A DNA stretch of 64,000 bases, taken from contig NZ_CP059055.1 of assembly GCF_014058685.1 (NCBI RefSeq), forward strand, positions 744,001 through 808,000, in the 5' to 3' direction. Positions 27,962-36,139 of this stretch are shown piece after piece; the first letter of the stretch is position 1; every line of letters starts with the position of its first letter. The notes below the pieces were generated by a model. That model searched no databases and had not been told where the DNA came from. It saw only the letters and a list, made by a program, of their open reading frames with translations. Source of the stretch: Lactobacillus johnsonii (GTDB lineage: Bacteria > Bacillota > Bacilli > Lactobacillales > Lactobacillaceae). A program made the translations under genes and the position numbers.

Positions 27962-29281
27962 GTGGGATTATTTGATAAAATCAAGAAATCGCTCTTTGGT
28001 CATAAAGATGAAGAACAAGAAGAAAGTAAAAAAGAACTAACTGAAAATCCAAATGAAGAACTTCAAGAGCCTGCACAAACCAATGAAGCTGAAGATATTC
28101 AAAAAAATGAAGAGGTTGTAGAACCTAAGTCAGAATCTTCTGAAGATGAAACTGAAGAAGAAACTGAAGAAGTTAAGGAGACTCCAGGCTGGAGTGATGC
28201 CGGAACTGCTTTTGAAGAAAAACAGGATGAAGTTCAAGAAGCTGAAGATCTTCAAGAAGATCAAGAATCATCTAATTTAGAAAAAGAAGAAGAAAAGCCC
28301 GAAGAAACTGAATCTTCTGAAGAGAGCGCTGAAGAAGTAACTACAGAAGATGAACAGGAAAGATATGACAAAGGGTTAGAAAAAACCAATCATTCTTTTG
28401 GGGCACGCCTAAATGCATTTTTTGCTAAATTTAGAACAGTTGATGAAAACTTTTTTGATGATCTTGAAGATTTATTAATTGAATCTGACGTCGGTTTTGA
28501 AACTGCTGAAGAATTAACTGATTCTTTAAGGGATGAAGCCAAACTCCAAAATGCAAAAAGCCACGATGCCTTAAAGCAAGTAATAGTTGAAAAATTAGTC
28601 GATATTTATGATAAAGGCGGGGAAGGTGAAGATTCTAAATTAGCCGATGATCCTTCTGCAAAGCCTAATGTTTATCTTTTTGTTGGTGTTAATGGAGCTG
28701 GAAAAACAACAACAATTGGTAAATTAGCTAAGCGAATTAAAGACTCGGGCAAGTCTGTCATGATGGTAGCTGCCGATACTTTTAGAGCCGGTGCTGTAGA
28801 GCAATTGGTAGAATGGGGTCGACGTGATGGCGTTGAAGTAATCACTGGTCCTGAAAAAGCTGATCCGGCTTCTGTAGTTTATAATGGTGTTAAAAAAGCT
28901 AAAGAGAGAGGAATCGATTTCTTATTAGTTGATACAGCAGGTCGTCTTCAAAATAAGGTCAATTTAATGAGCGAGCTTGATAAAATTAAGCGAACAATAA
29001 AGAAAATCTTGCCAGATCAACCAAATGAGGTTCTTTTAGTCCTTGATGGCTCAACAGGTCAAAATGCATTACTACAAGCAAAAGACTTTGATAAAACTAC
29101 TAAACTTACAGGTTTAGTTTTAACTAAGCTTGATGGCTCATCTAAAGGTGGAGTAGTATTAGCAATTAGAAATGAAATGGATTTGCCAGTTAAATTAGTT
29201 GGGCTGGGAGAAAAAGTTGATGATTTAGCAAACTTTGATGCAGAAAAATTTGCAATCGGGCTCTTCCAAGGATTAATCTAA
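27962..29281 (+). CDS. ftsY: Signal recognition particle receptor FtsY
   Basis: The membrane-docking GTPase that receives ribosome-SRP complexes. Residues ~1-140 are a very acidic, low-complexity A domain, followed by the four-helix N domain and the GTPase domain. G motifs: GVNGAGKTTTIGKLA, the DTFRAGAVEQL segment typical of SRP GTPases, DTAGRLQNK, TKLDGSSKGG. The start is GTG 27962, two bases after the smc stop. The other SRP gene, ffh, lies about 2 kb downstream beyond pepD. The acidic region is long but not unusual for the group. Confidence 0.96.
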   Translation: MGLFDKIKKSLFGHKDEEQEESKKELTENPNEELQEPAQTNEAEDIQKNEEVVEPKSESSEDETEEETEEVKETPGWSDAGTAFEEKQDEVQEAEDLQEDQESSNLEKEEEKPEETESSEESAEEVTTEDEQERYDKGLEKTNHSFGARLNAFFAKFRTVDENFFDDLEDLLIESDVGFETAEELTDSLRDEAKLQNAKSHDALKQVIVEKLVDIYDKGGEGEDSKLADDPSAKPNVYLFVGVNGAGKTTTIGKLAKRIKDSGKSVMMVAADTFRAGAVEQLVEWGRRDGVEVITGPEKADPASVVYNGVKKAKERGIDFLLVDTAGRLQNKVNLMSELDKIKRTIKKILPDQPNEVLLVLDGSTGQNALLQAKDFDKTTKLTGLVLTKLDGSSKGGVVLAIRNEMDLPVKLVGLGEKVDDLANFDAEKFAIGLFQGLI

Positions 29282-29320
29282 TAATAGGCAAAGTTACAAG
29301 TAATATATAAGGAGTAAATA

Positions 29321-30745
29321 ATGAAGCATTTAAGTGCATGTACGACTATTTTAGTTGGAAAAAAAGCATCAATTGATGGATCAGTAATGATTTCACGTAA
29401 TGACGATACTGCAGGTGCAATTACGCCACAAAAGTTTATTATTGAGCCAGCTGTTCATGGTGAAAAGGGACGTAAAATTAAATCTTGGCTTAATAAGTTT
29501 GAAATGGAGCTTCCTGAAGATGCTCAAAGAGTTCCAGCAGTTCCAAATGTTGACTATAAAAAGTTAGGTTATTATGACGAAAGCGGTATCAACCAAAAGA
29601 ATGTTGCTATGTCATGTACTGAATCAACTTATGGTAACGAAAGAACGTTAGCATTTGATCCATTAGTTAAAGATGGTTTAGATGAAGATTGTATGCAGAC
29701 TGTAGTTTTGCCATATATTGATTCCGCAAGAGATGGTGTAAAACGTCTTGGTTCCTTAATTAAAAAGTATGGTTCACCTGCTGGAAACTCAGTTTTGTTT
29801 GGTGACAAAGATGAAGTATGGTATATGGAAATTGTCACGGGACACCACTGGGTTGCTCAACGTATTCCCGATGATTGTTATGCAGCAACTGGTAACCGTG
29901 TTGCTATTCAACAAGTTAACTTTGATGATCCAGATAACTTTATGTGGAGTGAAGGAATTCAAGAATTCGTTGAAGAACACCACTTGAATCCTGACCATGA
30001 AGGTTGGAATTTCCGCCACATTTTTGGAACTTATACTGAACAAGATCGTCACTACAACACTAGTCGTCAATGGTATATCCAAAAACTTTTCAACCCAGAA
30101 ATTGAACAGGATCCTGAAGACCCAGATATTCCTTTCATTAGAAAAGCTTCTAAGAAATTGGCTAAGGAAGATATTGAATTTGCACTTGGTTCTCATTATC
30201 AAGATACTCCATTTGATCCGTTTGGTCATGGAACTGAGGAAGAGAAGCATCGTTATCGTCCAATTGGTTTAAATAGAACTCAAAACTCACATATTTTGCA
30301 AATTAGAAGTGATGTTCCTGAAGAAATGGCTGGTATTATGTGGTTATGTATTGGTGGACCAACATTTACCCCATATATCCCATTCTTTGCTAATATGAAC
30401 GAAACTGATCCATCATTTAACAATACGTCAATGACCTATAATAAAGATGATGCATGGTGGTACTACAAATCTTTGGCTGCTTTAGTTGAAAGCCATTATC
30501 CTCAATTTGTTCAACTTGATACTAAATATCTTGAAGAGTTGAATAGATACTACCGCGGTAGAGTTGAAGAAATTATTGAAAATGCTAAAGATTTAAACGG
30601 TGAGGAATTAACCGACTACTTGACTCGTGAAAACCAAAAGACTGTTGCTCATACTAAGAAAGATAGTGAAGAATTAATGGGTCAAATGTTTACTGATGCA
30701 ATTAAGATGTCTAAGTTAACATTTAAAATGGATCCAAATCTTTAA
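29321..30745 (+). CDS. pepD: C69-family dipeptidase (PepD)
   Basis: A 474-residue cytoplasmic Ntn-hydrolase that splits dipeptides. The likely nucleophile is C7 in LSACTTILVGK, which in this family can follow a short propeptide. IDGSVMISRNDD and the MSCTESTYGNERTLA segment match lactobacillal PepD (L. helveticus PepDA type). It is preceded by a GGAG site and followed by a strong terminator. It sits between ftsY and ylxM-ffh, which are adjacent in B. subtilis, so it looks inserted. Its role probably complements the Opp system upstream. Confidence 0.93.
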   Translation: MKHLSACTTILVGKKASIDGSVMISRNDDTAGAITPQKFIIEPAVHGEKGRKIKSWLNKFEMELPEDAQRVPAVPNVDYKKLGYYDESGINQKNVAMSCTESTYGNERTLAFDPLVKDGLDEDCMQTVVLPYIDSARDGVKRLGSLIKKYGSPAGNSVLFGDKDEVWYMEIVTGHHWVAQRIPDDCYAATGNRVAIQQVNFDDPDNFMWSEGIQEFVEEHHLNPDHEGWNFRHIFGTYTEQDRHYNTSRQWYIQKLFNPEIEQDPEDPDIPFIRKASKKLAKEDIEFALGSHYQDTPFDPFGHGTEEEKHRYRPIGLNRTQNSHILQIRSDVPEEMAGIMWLCIGGPTFTPYIPFFANMNETDPSFNNTSMTYNKDDAWWYYKSLAALVESHYPQFVQLDTKYLEELNRYYRGRVEEIIENAKDLNGEELTDYLTRENQKTVAHTKKDSEELMGQMFTDAIKMSKLTFKMDPNL

Positions 30746-30763
30746 TTAAAAGATTCGTATACA

Positions 30764-30798
30764 AGAAGGTTAGGAAAAGTTGCCTAACCTTCTTTTTT
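30764..30798 (+). terminator. Terminator after pepD
   Basis: AGAAGGTTAGG (30764-30774) pairs perfectly with CCTAACCTTCT (30783-30793), with an 8-base loop and a T-run. Confidence 0.93.
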
Positions 30799-30863
30799 GA
30801 AAATTAATTAAACTAAAAGTGTCTTAAAACTACATAGCTATTATTTTAGAAATACATTTTTTT

Positions 30864-30872
30864 TGCTATACT
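30864..30872 (+). promoter_or_regulatory. Extended -10 promoter of ylxM-ffh
   Basis: TGCTATACT (30864-30872) is a good extended -10 element 17 bases before the ylxM start. No convincing -35 is visible; the upstream sequence is T-rich. The leader would be only about 10 bases. Confidence 0.55.
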
Positions 30873-30889
30873 GTTTCAAGGTGAGACAA

Positions 30890-31231
30890 ATGGATGAACT
30901 TGAAAAAAATGAAAGATTAGGCGACTTATTTGCCTACTACGGTCCATTATTAACAAAAGGACAACAAGAGTATTTTGAGGATTATTATTACAATGATCTT
31001 TCTTTAGGAGAAATTGCGGATAATCACCATGTCTCTCGACAAGCTGTTTATGATAATTTGAAACGAAGCAGCCGTGCTTTAGAAAAATATGAAGATAAAC
31101 TTCATATGAAACGTGATTATACTCAAATAGAAGAAAAAATTACTGAGGCAGTATATGCCCTTGAACATGGCAAAATTAATCGAGCTCAGATTGAACTTTT
31201 GAAATTATTAAGACAAATGGGAGTAGAATAG
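30890..31231 (+). CDS. ylxM: YlxM family DNA-binding protein (UPF0122)
   Basis: A 113-residue protein of the YlxM/p13 family, a helix-turn-helix protein encoded next to ffh and thought to modulate SRP function. The HTH segment LSLGEIADNHHVSRQAVYDNLKR resembles sigma-factor region 4. The start ATG 30890 follows AAGGTGAG; the frame runs nine codons further upstream, over the promoter. One base separates it from ffh, so the genes are almost certainly co-transcribed. Confidence 0.93.
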   Translation: MDELEKNERLGDLFAYYGPLLTKGQQEYFEDYYYNDLSLGEIADNHHVSRQAVYDNLKRSSRALEKYEDKLHMKRDYTQIEEKITEAVYALEHGKINRAQIELLKLLRQMGVE

Positions 31232-31232
31232 T

Positions 31233-32663
31233 ATGGCTTTTGAAAATTTAAGTGAAAGACTTCAAAAAGCATTAAAAAATTTAACTGGTAAAGGTAAGAT
31301 CTCAGAAGCGGATATTAATGACGCTAGTCGTGAAATTCGATTGGCTTTATTAGAAGCGGACGTTAACTTTAAGGTTGTAAAAGACTTTATTAAAAAAATA
31401 AAAAAGGAAGCTTTAGGTAAAGAAGTCCAAGATAGCTTAAATCCAGGACAACAAATCATCAAAATTGTTGATGACGAGTTAACGAAAATGATGGGAGAAG
31501 AGGCTGTTTCTCTTAATAAATCTCCACATATTCCAACAATCATTATGATGGTCGGTTTACAGGGTACTGGTAAAACTACTACTGTTGGTAAACTTGCAAA
31601 TTACTTAATGAAGAACGAAAAAGCTCGTCCATTGTTAATTGCAGGTGATATTTACCGTCCAGCTGCTATTGAGCAGTTAAAGCAAATTGGTCAACAATTA
31701 GACGTACCGGTTTATAGTGAAGATAACCAAGATGTAGCAGAAATTGTAAAGCATGGTCTTGAAGAAGCTGATAAAAATAAAAATGACTATGTCTTGATTG
31801 ATACGGCTGGGCGTCTTGAAATTGATGAGCAATTGATGGATGAATTGAAGCGTGTAACTGAAGTTGCTCATCCTGATAATACTTTATTAGTTGTTGATGC
31901 AATGACAGGTCAAGCAGCTACACAAGTAGCAGAAGGATTTAATAATGACTTAGATCTGACTGGAATTGTTTTGACTAAGCTTGATGGGGATACTCGTGGT
32001 GGTGCCGCACTTTCTATTCGTGCTGTCACTGGTCTTCCAATTATCTTTACCGGTCAAGGTGAAAAATTAACGGATCTTTCTACTTTCCATCCTGATCGAA
32101 TGGCTTCACGTATCCTAGGTATGGGTGATATGTTGACCTTAATTGAGAAGGCTCAGCAAGATTACGATGCTAAAGAAGCCGAAAAGATGGCTGAAAAGAT
32201 GCGGGAAAATACTTTTGATTTTAATGATTTTATTGATCAAATGGAGCAAGTTCAAAAAATGGGTCCTCTAGATCAAATCATTAAAATGATCCCTGGATTG
32301 GGTAATAATCCTGCTCTTAAAAATATTCAGATTCCGGAAAAACAAATCGATCACATTAAGGCTATTGTTTATTCAATGACCCCAGAAGAGCGTGAAAATC
32401 CTGATATTCTTAATCCGTCAAGAAGACGTAGAATTGCTGCTGGTTCCGGTAGATCGATCGCTGAAGTTAACCGAATGATTAAACAATTTAAGCAATCAAA
32501 AGAAATGATGCAAAAGATGACCAAAGGTGATATGGGTGAATTGGCTAACTTACCAGGAATGAATTCACCAATGGGCAAGATGGCGATGAGATCAATGAAT
32601 AAGCGCTTTAAGAAAAATAAGAAGAAACGGATGAAGAATATTAAGCGTTATCGTTCAAAATAA
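31233..32663 (+). CDS. ffh: Signal recognition particle protein Ffh (SRP54)
   Basis: The SRP GTPase that binds signal peptides and the 4.5S-type RNA. The 476-residue protein has the N domain, the GTPase domain (GLQGTGKTTTVGKLA, DTAGRLEIDE, TKLDGDTRGG) and a methionine-rich M domain from about residue 300 with the RNA-binding segment SRRRRIAAGSGRS. The C-terminus is very basic. It pairs functionally with ftsY upstream. No clear terminator follows; the rpsP promoter starts 24 bases after the stop. Confidence 0.97.
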   Translation: MAFENLSERLQKALKNLTGKGKISEADINDASREIRLALLEADVNFKVVKDFIKKIKKEALGKEVQDSLNPGQQIIKIVDDELTKMMGEEAVSLNKSPHIPTIIMMVGLQGTGKTTTVGKLANYLMKNEKARPLLIAGDIYRPAAIEQLKQIGQQLDVPVYSEDNQDVAEIVKHGLEEADKNKNDYVLIDTAGRLEIDEQLMDELKRVTEVAHPDNTLLVVDAMTGQAATQVAEGFNNDLDLTGIVLTKLDGDTRGGAALSIRAVTGLPIIFTGQGEKLTDLSTFHPDRMASRILGMGDMLTLIEKAQQDYDAKEAEKMAEKMRENTFDFNDFIDQMEQVQKMGPLDQIIKMIPGLGNNPALKNIQIPEKQIDHIKAIVYSMTPEERENPDILNPSRRRRIAAGSGRSIAEVNRMIKQFKQSKEMMQKMTKGDMGELANLPGMNSPMGKMAMRSMNKRFKKNKKKRMKNIKRYRSK

Positions 32664-32687
32664 TTTTCAACTGTTAAGGAAAACCCC

Positions 32688-32716
32688 TTTACACATATTT
32701 TTCTATATGCTATATT
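32688..32716 (+). promoter_or_regulatory. Promoter of rpsP
   Basis: TTTACA (32688-32693), a 17-base spacer and TATATT (32711-32716) with TGC before it form a strong extended -10 promoter 33 bases before rpsP. Confidence 0.85.
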
Positions 32717-32749
32717 ATTTAAGTCAAGAAATTTAGGAGGAATTAATTA

Positions 32750-33022
32750 ATGTCTGTTAAGATTCGTATGCGCCGTATGGGCTCAAAGAGAAAACCTTTT
32801 TACCGTATTGTAGTTGCTGATTCACGTATGCCACGTGATGGCCGTTTCATCGAAGAAGTTGGTTACTACAACCCACTTACTAACCCTGATGAAGTTAAGC
32901 TTGAAGAAGACAAGATTTTTGAATGGCTTGAAAAAGGTGCTCAACCATCAGATACTGTAAGAAGCTTACTTTCAAAAGCTGGTTTGATGACTAGATACCA
33001 CGACGCAAAGTACGGTAAGTAA
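32750..33022 (+). CDS. rpsP: 30S ribosomal protein S16
   Basis: A 90-residue small-subunit protein. It begins [26 protein letters not shown] and contains [13 protein letters not shown], both diagnostic of S16. AGGAGG precedes the ATG. Codon use is the highly expressed type. It has its own promoter, and a full terminator hairpin separates it from rimM, so S16 can be made in excess over the two RNA-modifying or maturation proteins downstream. Confidence 0.97.
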   Translation: MSVKIRMRRMGSKRKPFYRIVVADSRMPRDGRFIEEVGYYNPLTNPDEVKLEEDKIFEWLEKGAQPSDTVRSLLSKAGLMTRYHDAKYGK

Positions 33023-33039
33023 TTTACTATTGCAATTAG

Positions 33040-33070
33040 AAGTTTGGGAAAGCTCTTCCCAAACTTTTTT
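33040..33070 (+). terminator. Terminator between rpsP and rimM
   Basis: AAGTTTGGGAA (33040-33050) pairs perfectly with TTCCCAAACTT (33056-33066) over a 5-base loop, followed by T. It lies inside the apparent rpsP-rimM-trmD operon, and no promoter is evident between it and rimM, so it may act as a partial terminator. Confidence 0.9.
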
Positions 33071-33090
33071 ATTTAGAAAGAATAAGTTCT

Positions 33091-33612
33091 ATGACTGAAT
33101 ATTTTGAAGTTGGAAAGATATTGTCTCCTCATGGATTAAAGGGAGAAGTTAAGGTAAATGCAACAACTGATTTTCCAGAGGAAAGATTAGCTACAGGAAG
33201 TAGATTGTTTATTAAGAATAATAAACAGTATGAAGAATTAATTGTAGAAAATACTCGACGCCATAAACAATTTTATTTAGTTAAATTTGAAAAGATTGAT
33301 GATATTGAGCAAGCTGAAAAAATTTGCAGTAAAGAATTATATGTAGCAGAAACAGATCAACAAGAATTACCTGAAGGTAGCTACTACTTTAAAGACATCT
33401 TAAATTGCCCGGTCTATGATGCTGGGACTGGAGAAAAGCTAGGAGTATTAGAAAACATTGAAACTCCTGGTGCTAATGATATTTGGGAGATAAAGCCAGA
33501 AAAAGGAAAGAGTTTTTGGATTCCAAATATTGAATCAGTAGTTAAAAAAGTTGATCTAGCCAATAAAAGAATAGAAGTAACTTTGCTTGAAGGATTACGA
33601 GATGAAAATTAA
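33091..33612 (+). CDS. rimM: 16S rRNA maturation factor RimM
   Basis: RimM binds S19 and helps assemble the head of the 30S subunit. The 173-residue protein has the N-terminal RimM barrel (EVGKILSPHGLKGEVKV) and a C-terminal PRC barrel ending IPNIESVVKKVDLANKRIEV. The ribosome site before ATG 33091 is poor (AGAAAGAA), which would keep expression low. It follows a terminator and overlaps trmD by 11 bases. Confidence 0.95.
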   Translation: MTEYFEVGKILSPHGLKGEVKVNATTDFPEERLATGSRLFIKNNKQYEELIVENTRRHKQFYLVKFEKIDDIEQAEKICSKELYVAETDQQELPEGSYYFKDILNCPVYDAGTGEKLGVLENIETPGANDIWEIKPEKGKSFWIPNIESVVKKVDLANKRIEVTLLEGLRDEN

Positions 33613-34324
33613 TGTTTTAACCCTTTTTCCAGATATGTTTACTCCTTTGCAGGTATCAATGTTGGGGAGAGGTCTAGAAGACAAAAAATGGGAATTAAAC
33701 TTAGTTAATTTCCGTGACTTTACTAGCGACGTACATCATCATGTCGATGATACTCCTTATGGGGGTGGAGCTGGGATGGTACTTCAAATTATGCCAATAA
33801 AAAAAGCTCTAGATTCTTTAACTAATAAAGGAAAAGTAATTATTACTGCTCCACAGGGAAAAACTTTCAATGAAAAAATGGCCCAAGATTGGTCAAAAGA
33901 AGAAAATTTAACTTTTATTTGTGGCCACTATGAAGGTTTTGATCAGAGAATCTATGATTTGGCTGATGAAACAGTATCAATTGGCGATTACGTCCTTACT
34001 GGTGGAGAATTACCAACAATGAGTATGATTGATGCTACTGTTCGTCTCTTACCGGGAATTTTAGGAAATTCTGCTTCTCCAGTAGAAGAAAGTTTTTCAC
34101 ACGGTCTTTTAGAATATCCGCAATATACGCGTCCTGCTGATTTTGAAGGTCGGAAAGTCCCTGAAGTATTAACATCGGGCAATCACCAAAAAATTGCTGA
34201 ATGGCGCCATAAGGAAGCCTTACGAGCAACATATCTCTACCGTCCCGATATGTTAGCTGACCGTGAGTTAACAGATGAAGAAAAGAGAATGCTTGAAGAA
34301 ATTAAAAGTGAAAAAGAGAATTAG
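33602..34324 (+). CDS. trmD: tRNA (guanine37-N1)-methyltransferase TrmD
   Basis: It methylates G37 next to the anticodon, preventing +1 frameshifts. The 240-residue SPOUT enzyme starts MKINVLTLFPDMF and shows the trefoil-knot segments GGAGMVLQ, CGHYEGFDQR and IGDYVLTGGELP that bind S-adenosylmethionine. The frame is open five codons upstream, but the MKINVLTLF start is the conserved one and AAGGA stands before it. It overlaps rimM by 11 bases. The next gene, rplS, has its own promoter directly after the stop. Confidence 0.96.
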   Translation: MKINVLTLFPDMFTPLQVSMLGRGLEDKKWELNLVNFRDFTSDVHHHVDDTPYGGGAGMVLQIMPIKKALDSLTNKGKVIITAPQGKTFNEKMAQDWSKEENLTFICGHYEGFDQRIYDLADETVSIGDYVLTGGELPTMSMIDATVRLLPGILGNSASPVEESFSHGLLEYPQYTRPADFEGRKVPEVLTSGNHQKIAEWRHKEALRATYLYRPDMLADRELTDEEKRMLEEIKSEKEN

Positions 34325-34326
34325 TA

Positions 34327-34355
34327 TTTACAAGCATTTTTCTATTTGGTAAACT
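34327..34355 (+). promoter_or_regulatory. Promoter of rplS
   Basis: TTTACA (34327-34332), a 17-base spacer and TAAACT (34350-34355) with TGG before it. It starts three bases after trmD and gives a leader of about 75 bases. Confidence 0.8.
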
Positions 34356-34362
34356 AGTCGTT

Positions 34363-34420
34363 GTGGCATAAGCCACTGATTTATGGGTATTCCGCTGGCA
34401 CAAGGTGTTGATGAATGCCG
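34363..34420 (+). promoter_or_regulatory. Ribosomal protein L19 leader (structured 5' UTR of rplS)
   Basis: Two elements fold well: hairpin GTGGC-ATAA-GCCAC (34363-34376), and GGTATTC (34386-34392) pairing with GAATGCC (34413-34419) around an inner GGCAC/GTGTT helix. Position and shape fit the L19 leader known upstream of rplS in Firmicutes, thought to allow feedback by L19. The assignment is from memory of that element; a covariance search would settle it. Confidence 0.6.
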
Positions 34421-34437
34421 TAGAAGGAGAGAAAATA

Positions 34438-34788
34438 ATGGATCCATTAATTCAAGAATTAACTAAAGAACAATTACGCGATGATATGCCTGACTTCCGT
34501 GCAGGTGACACTGTTCGTGTTCACGTACGTGTTGTAGAAGGTACTCACGAACGTATTCAGATGTTCGAAGGTGTTGTAATTAAGCGTAAGGGTGCTGGTA
34601 TCAGCGCAACTTACACTGTACGCAAGATGTCATCAGGTATTGGTGTTGAACGTACTTTCCCAGTAAATGACCCACGTGTTGCTAAGGTTGAAGTTCTTCG
34701 TCACGGTCGTGTACGTCGTGCTAAGCTTTACTACTTACGTGAACGTCACGGTAAAGCAGCTAGAATTGCTGAAAAGCGTCGCGGTTAA
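34438..34788 (+). CDS. rplS: 50S ribosomal protein L19
   Basis: A 116-residue large-subunit protein at the 30S-50S interface. It reads [20 protein letters not shown] and has [22 protein letters not shown] and a basic end. AAGGAGA at 34424-34430 fixes the start at 34438, although the frame is open 11 codons further into the leader. Codon use is highly biased. The end of the trmD-rplS locus is marked by a strong terminator. Confidence 0.97.
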   Translation: MDPLIQELTKEQLRDDMPDFRAGDTVRVHVRVVEGTHERIQMFEGVVIKRKGAGISATYTVRKMSSGIGVERTFPVNDPRVAKVEVLRHGRVRRAKLYYLRERHGKAARIAEKRRG

Positions 34789-34810
34789 TTCAATTAATCA
34801 AGACAGTATT

Positions 34811-34842
34811 AAAAGCCATCTCGAAAGAGATGGCTTTTTTTT
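34811..34842 (+). terminator. Terminator after rplS
   Basis: A perfect 12 bp stem AAAAGCCATCTC / GAGATGGCTTTT with a GAAA tetraloop is followed by T. Confidence 0.95.
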
Positions 34843-34847
34843 ATCTA

Positions 34848-34880
34848 CAAAAAAAGAGTTTCAAAAAAGAAACTCTTTTT
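34848..34880 (-). terminator. Terminator of lepB
   Basis: AAAAAGAGTTTC (34851-34862) pairs with GAAACTCTTTTT (34869-34880). On the - strand it lies just after the lepB stop and is followed by a T-run, so it ends lepB facing the rplS terminator. Confidence 0.88.
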
Positions 34881-34882
34881 GA

Positions 34883-35524
34883 TTAATAAAATGTGATGTG
34901 ATTTAGTGGCCAGTAGCGCAGCTTTACTACTCCCACAATTTTACTTCGTGGAATTGTTCCAATATAGCGACTGTCTTTAGAAACGCTTCTATGATCTCCC
35001 ATTACAAAATAAGTATTAGCAGGAACTTTATTAGTCTTTTGCATTTCTTTTAGTTGCTTTGAAGTATAAAATTGACGATAATTTTGAGTTTTAGCTAGAG
35101 AACTCAGAGTGAAATTTTGTGTATTAGTATATTTAGTACCTGAGATTCCGTCCTCTCCATTGTCAATTAATTTTTGGCCAGCCTTTAACCATGGTTGATT
35201 AAGTTTTTTACCATTAATATAAATTTGATTATTTTTACTTACAATGGTATCTCCCGGTAATCCGATTACTCTCTTAATATATACGGCTCCTGGTTCGTCA
35301 GGCGCATCAACAATTACAATGTCGCCTTCCTTAATCTTGGCATGCCTAAGAGCAATAACACGATCGTTATTTTCAAAAGTAGGTTGCATTGAAATTCCAG
35401 ATACAGTTAAGTTGGCAAAAACATATTTATTTAGTACAAAGAAGATACCAAAAAATATGGCGGTTAGAATTAGTACCTGGAGAATCCACTGACCCCAGCT
35501 TTCAGATTGTTCTTGTTTTTTCAA
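34883..35524 (-). CDS. lepB: Signal peptidase I
   Basis: A membrane serine protease that removes signal peptides from exported proteins. One N-terminal helix (LILTAIFFGIFFVLNKYVF) anchors it. Counted from the GTG at 35533, the catalytic Ser48 lies in SGISMQPT and Lys87 in YIKRVIGLPGD; the MGDHRSVSKDSR box is near the C-terminus. The start is uncertain: GTG 35533 has no upstream ribosome site, while TTG 35524 stands six bases after AAGGTG, so I prefer the TTG (213 residues). It is a single-gene transcript. Confidence 0.93.
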   Translation of the reverse strand: MKKQEQSESWGQWILQVLILTAIFFGIFFVLNKYVFANLTVSGISMQPTFENNDRVIALRHAKIKEGDIVIVDAPDEPGAVYIKRVIGLPGDTIVSKNNQIYINGKKLNQPWLKAGQKLIDNGEDGISGTKYTNTQNFTLSSLAKTQNYRQFYTSKQLKEMQKTNKVPANTYFVMGDHRSVSKDSRYIGTIPRSKIVGVVKLRYWPLNHITFY

Positions 35525-35557
35525 TTTTTTCACCTTATTTAATCTACTTCAACATAA

Positions 35558-35586
35558 AGTGTAACCCTAAATTAACATTTTGTCGA
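35558..35586 (-). promoter_or_regulatory. Promoter of lepB
   Basis: On the - strand, TCGACA (35581-35586), a 17-base spacer and TACACT (35558-35563) lie about 35 bases before the start. The remainder of the gap to 35719 is AT-rich and also holds a TATAAT for the opposite gene. Confidence 0.65.
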
Positions 35587-35674
35587 TTAAACAAAAAAGA
35601 TGAAAAATAATTTTAATTTATATAATTAAATACAAGATAAAGGTCTTGAAGGGGTCGAAAATTTTAATTTAGCT

Positions 35675-35680
35675 TATAAT
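35675..35680 (+). promoter_or_regulatory. Possible -10 element of the Nudix-UDG operon
   Basis: A perfect TATAAT stands 39 bases before the Nudix start. The expected -35 positions do not match well (nearest is TTGAAG at 35646-35651, too far), so this is a tentative call. Confidence 0.4.
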
Positions 35681-35719
35681 GAAAACAACAAGAACAATCA
35701 TAAGAAGGGAGTAAAAAAG

Positions 35720-36139
35720 ATGCAGGAATATTCAGCTGGTAGTATTGTTTATCGTATTAAAAATAATAAAATAGAATTTTTACTTGTCCAAAGTAGACTT
35801 AACCGAACTTGGGGCTTTCCGAAAGGGCATCTAGAAAAGGATGAAAATAATGTACAGGCTGCTCAAAGAGAAGTCTATGAAGAAGTGGGACTAAAACCAG
35901 ATTATGATTTTGATTTTGAGGAAAGTATTACTTATAAAATTGCCCGGGATCGATTAAAAACTGTAACATTGTTTTTGAGTAGATTTAACCCGGGTCAAAA
36001 AATAGAACTACAAAAAAGTGAAATTGGAGATTATAAATGGGCAACTTTAGCAGAAGCTAATTCCTGTTTAAATTATGAAGAATTGAAAGAATTATTGAAG
36101 AAGGCACAGGAATATATTGAAAATGAAATATCCAGATAA
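35720..36139 (+). CDS. Nudix hydrolase, Ap4A-hydrolase-like
   Basis: A 139-residue Nudix protein. The box is complete: GHLEKDENNVQAAQREVYEE followed by VGL gives G-x5-E-x7-R-E-x2-E-E-x-G. The N-terminal SAGSIVYRIKNNKIEFLLVQ and the WGFPKGH segment before the box are typical of asymmetric diadenosine tetraphosphate hydrolases, which clear alarmone-like dinucleotides. The exact substrate cannot be read from sequence. It overlaps the UDG-like gene, so both are probably one operon. Confidence 0.88.
   Translation: MQEYSAGSIVYRIKNNKIEFLLVQSRLNRTWGFPKGHLEKDENNVQAAQREVYEEVGLKPDYDFDFEESITYKIARDRLKTVTLFLSRFNPGQKIELQKSEIGDYKWATLAEANSCLNYEELKELLKKAQEYIENEISR

Noticed and set aside
29789-30250. 153-codon open frame antisense to pepD
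   Set aside because: It lies wholly inside the strongly supported pepD frame, has no ribosome site and no recognisable motif; it is a shadow of the codon use in pepD.
35244-35610. Open frames on the + strand over lepB
   Set aside because: They are antisense to a well-supported signal peptidase gene and have no ribosome site or family features.
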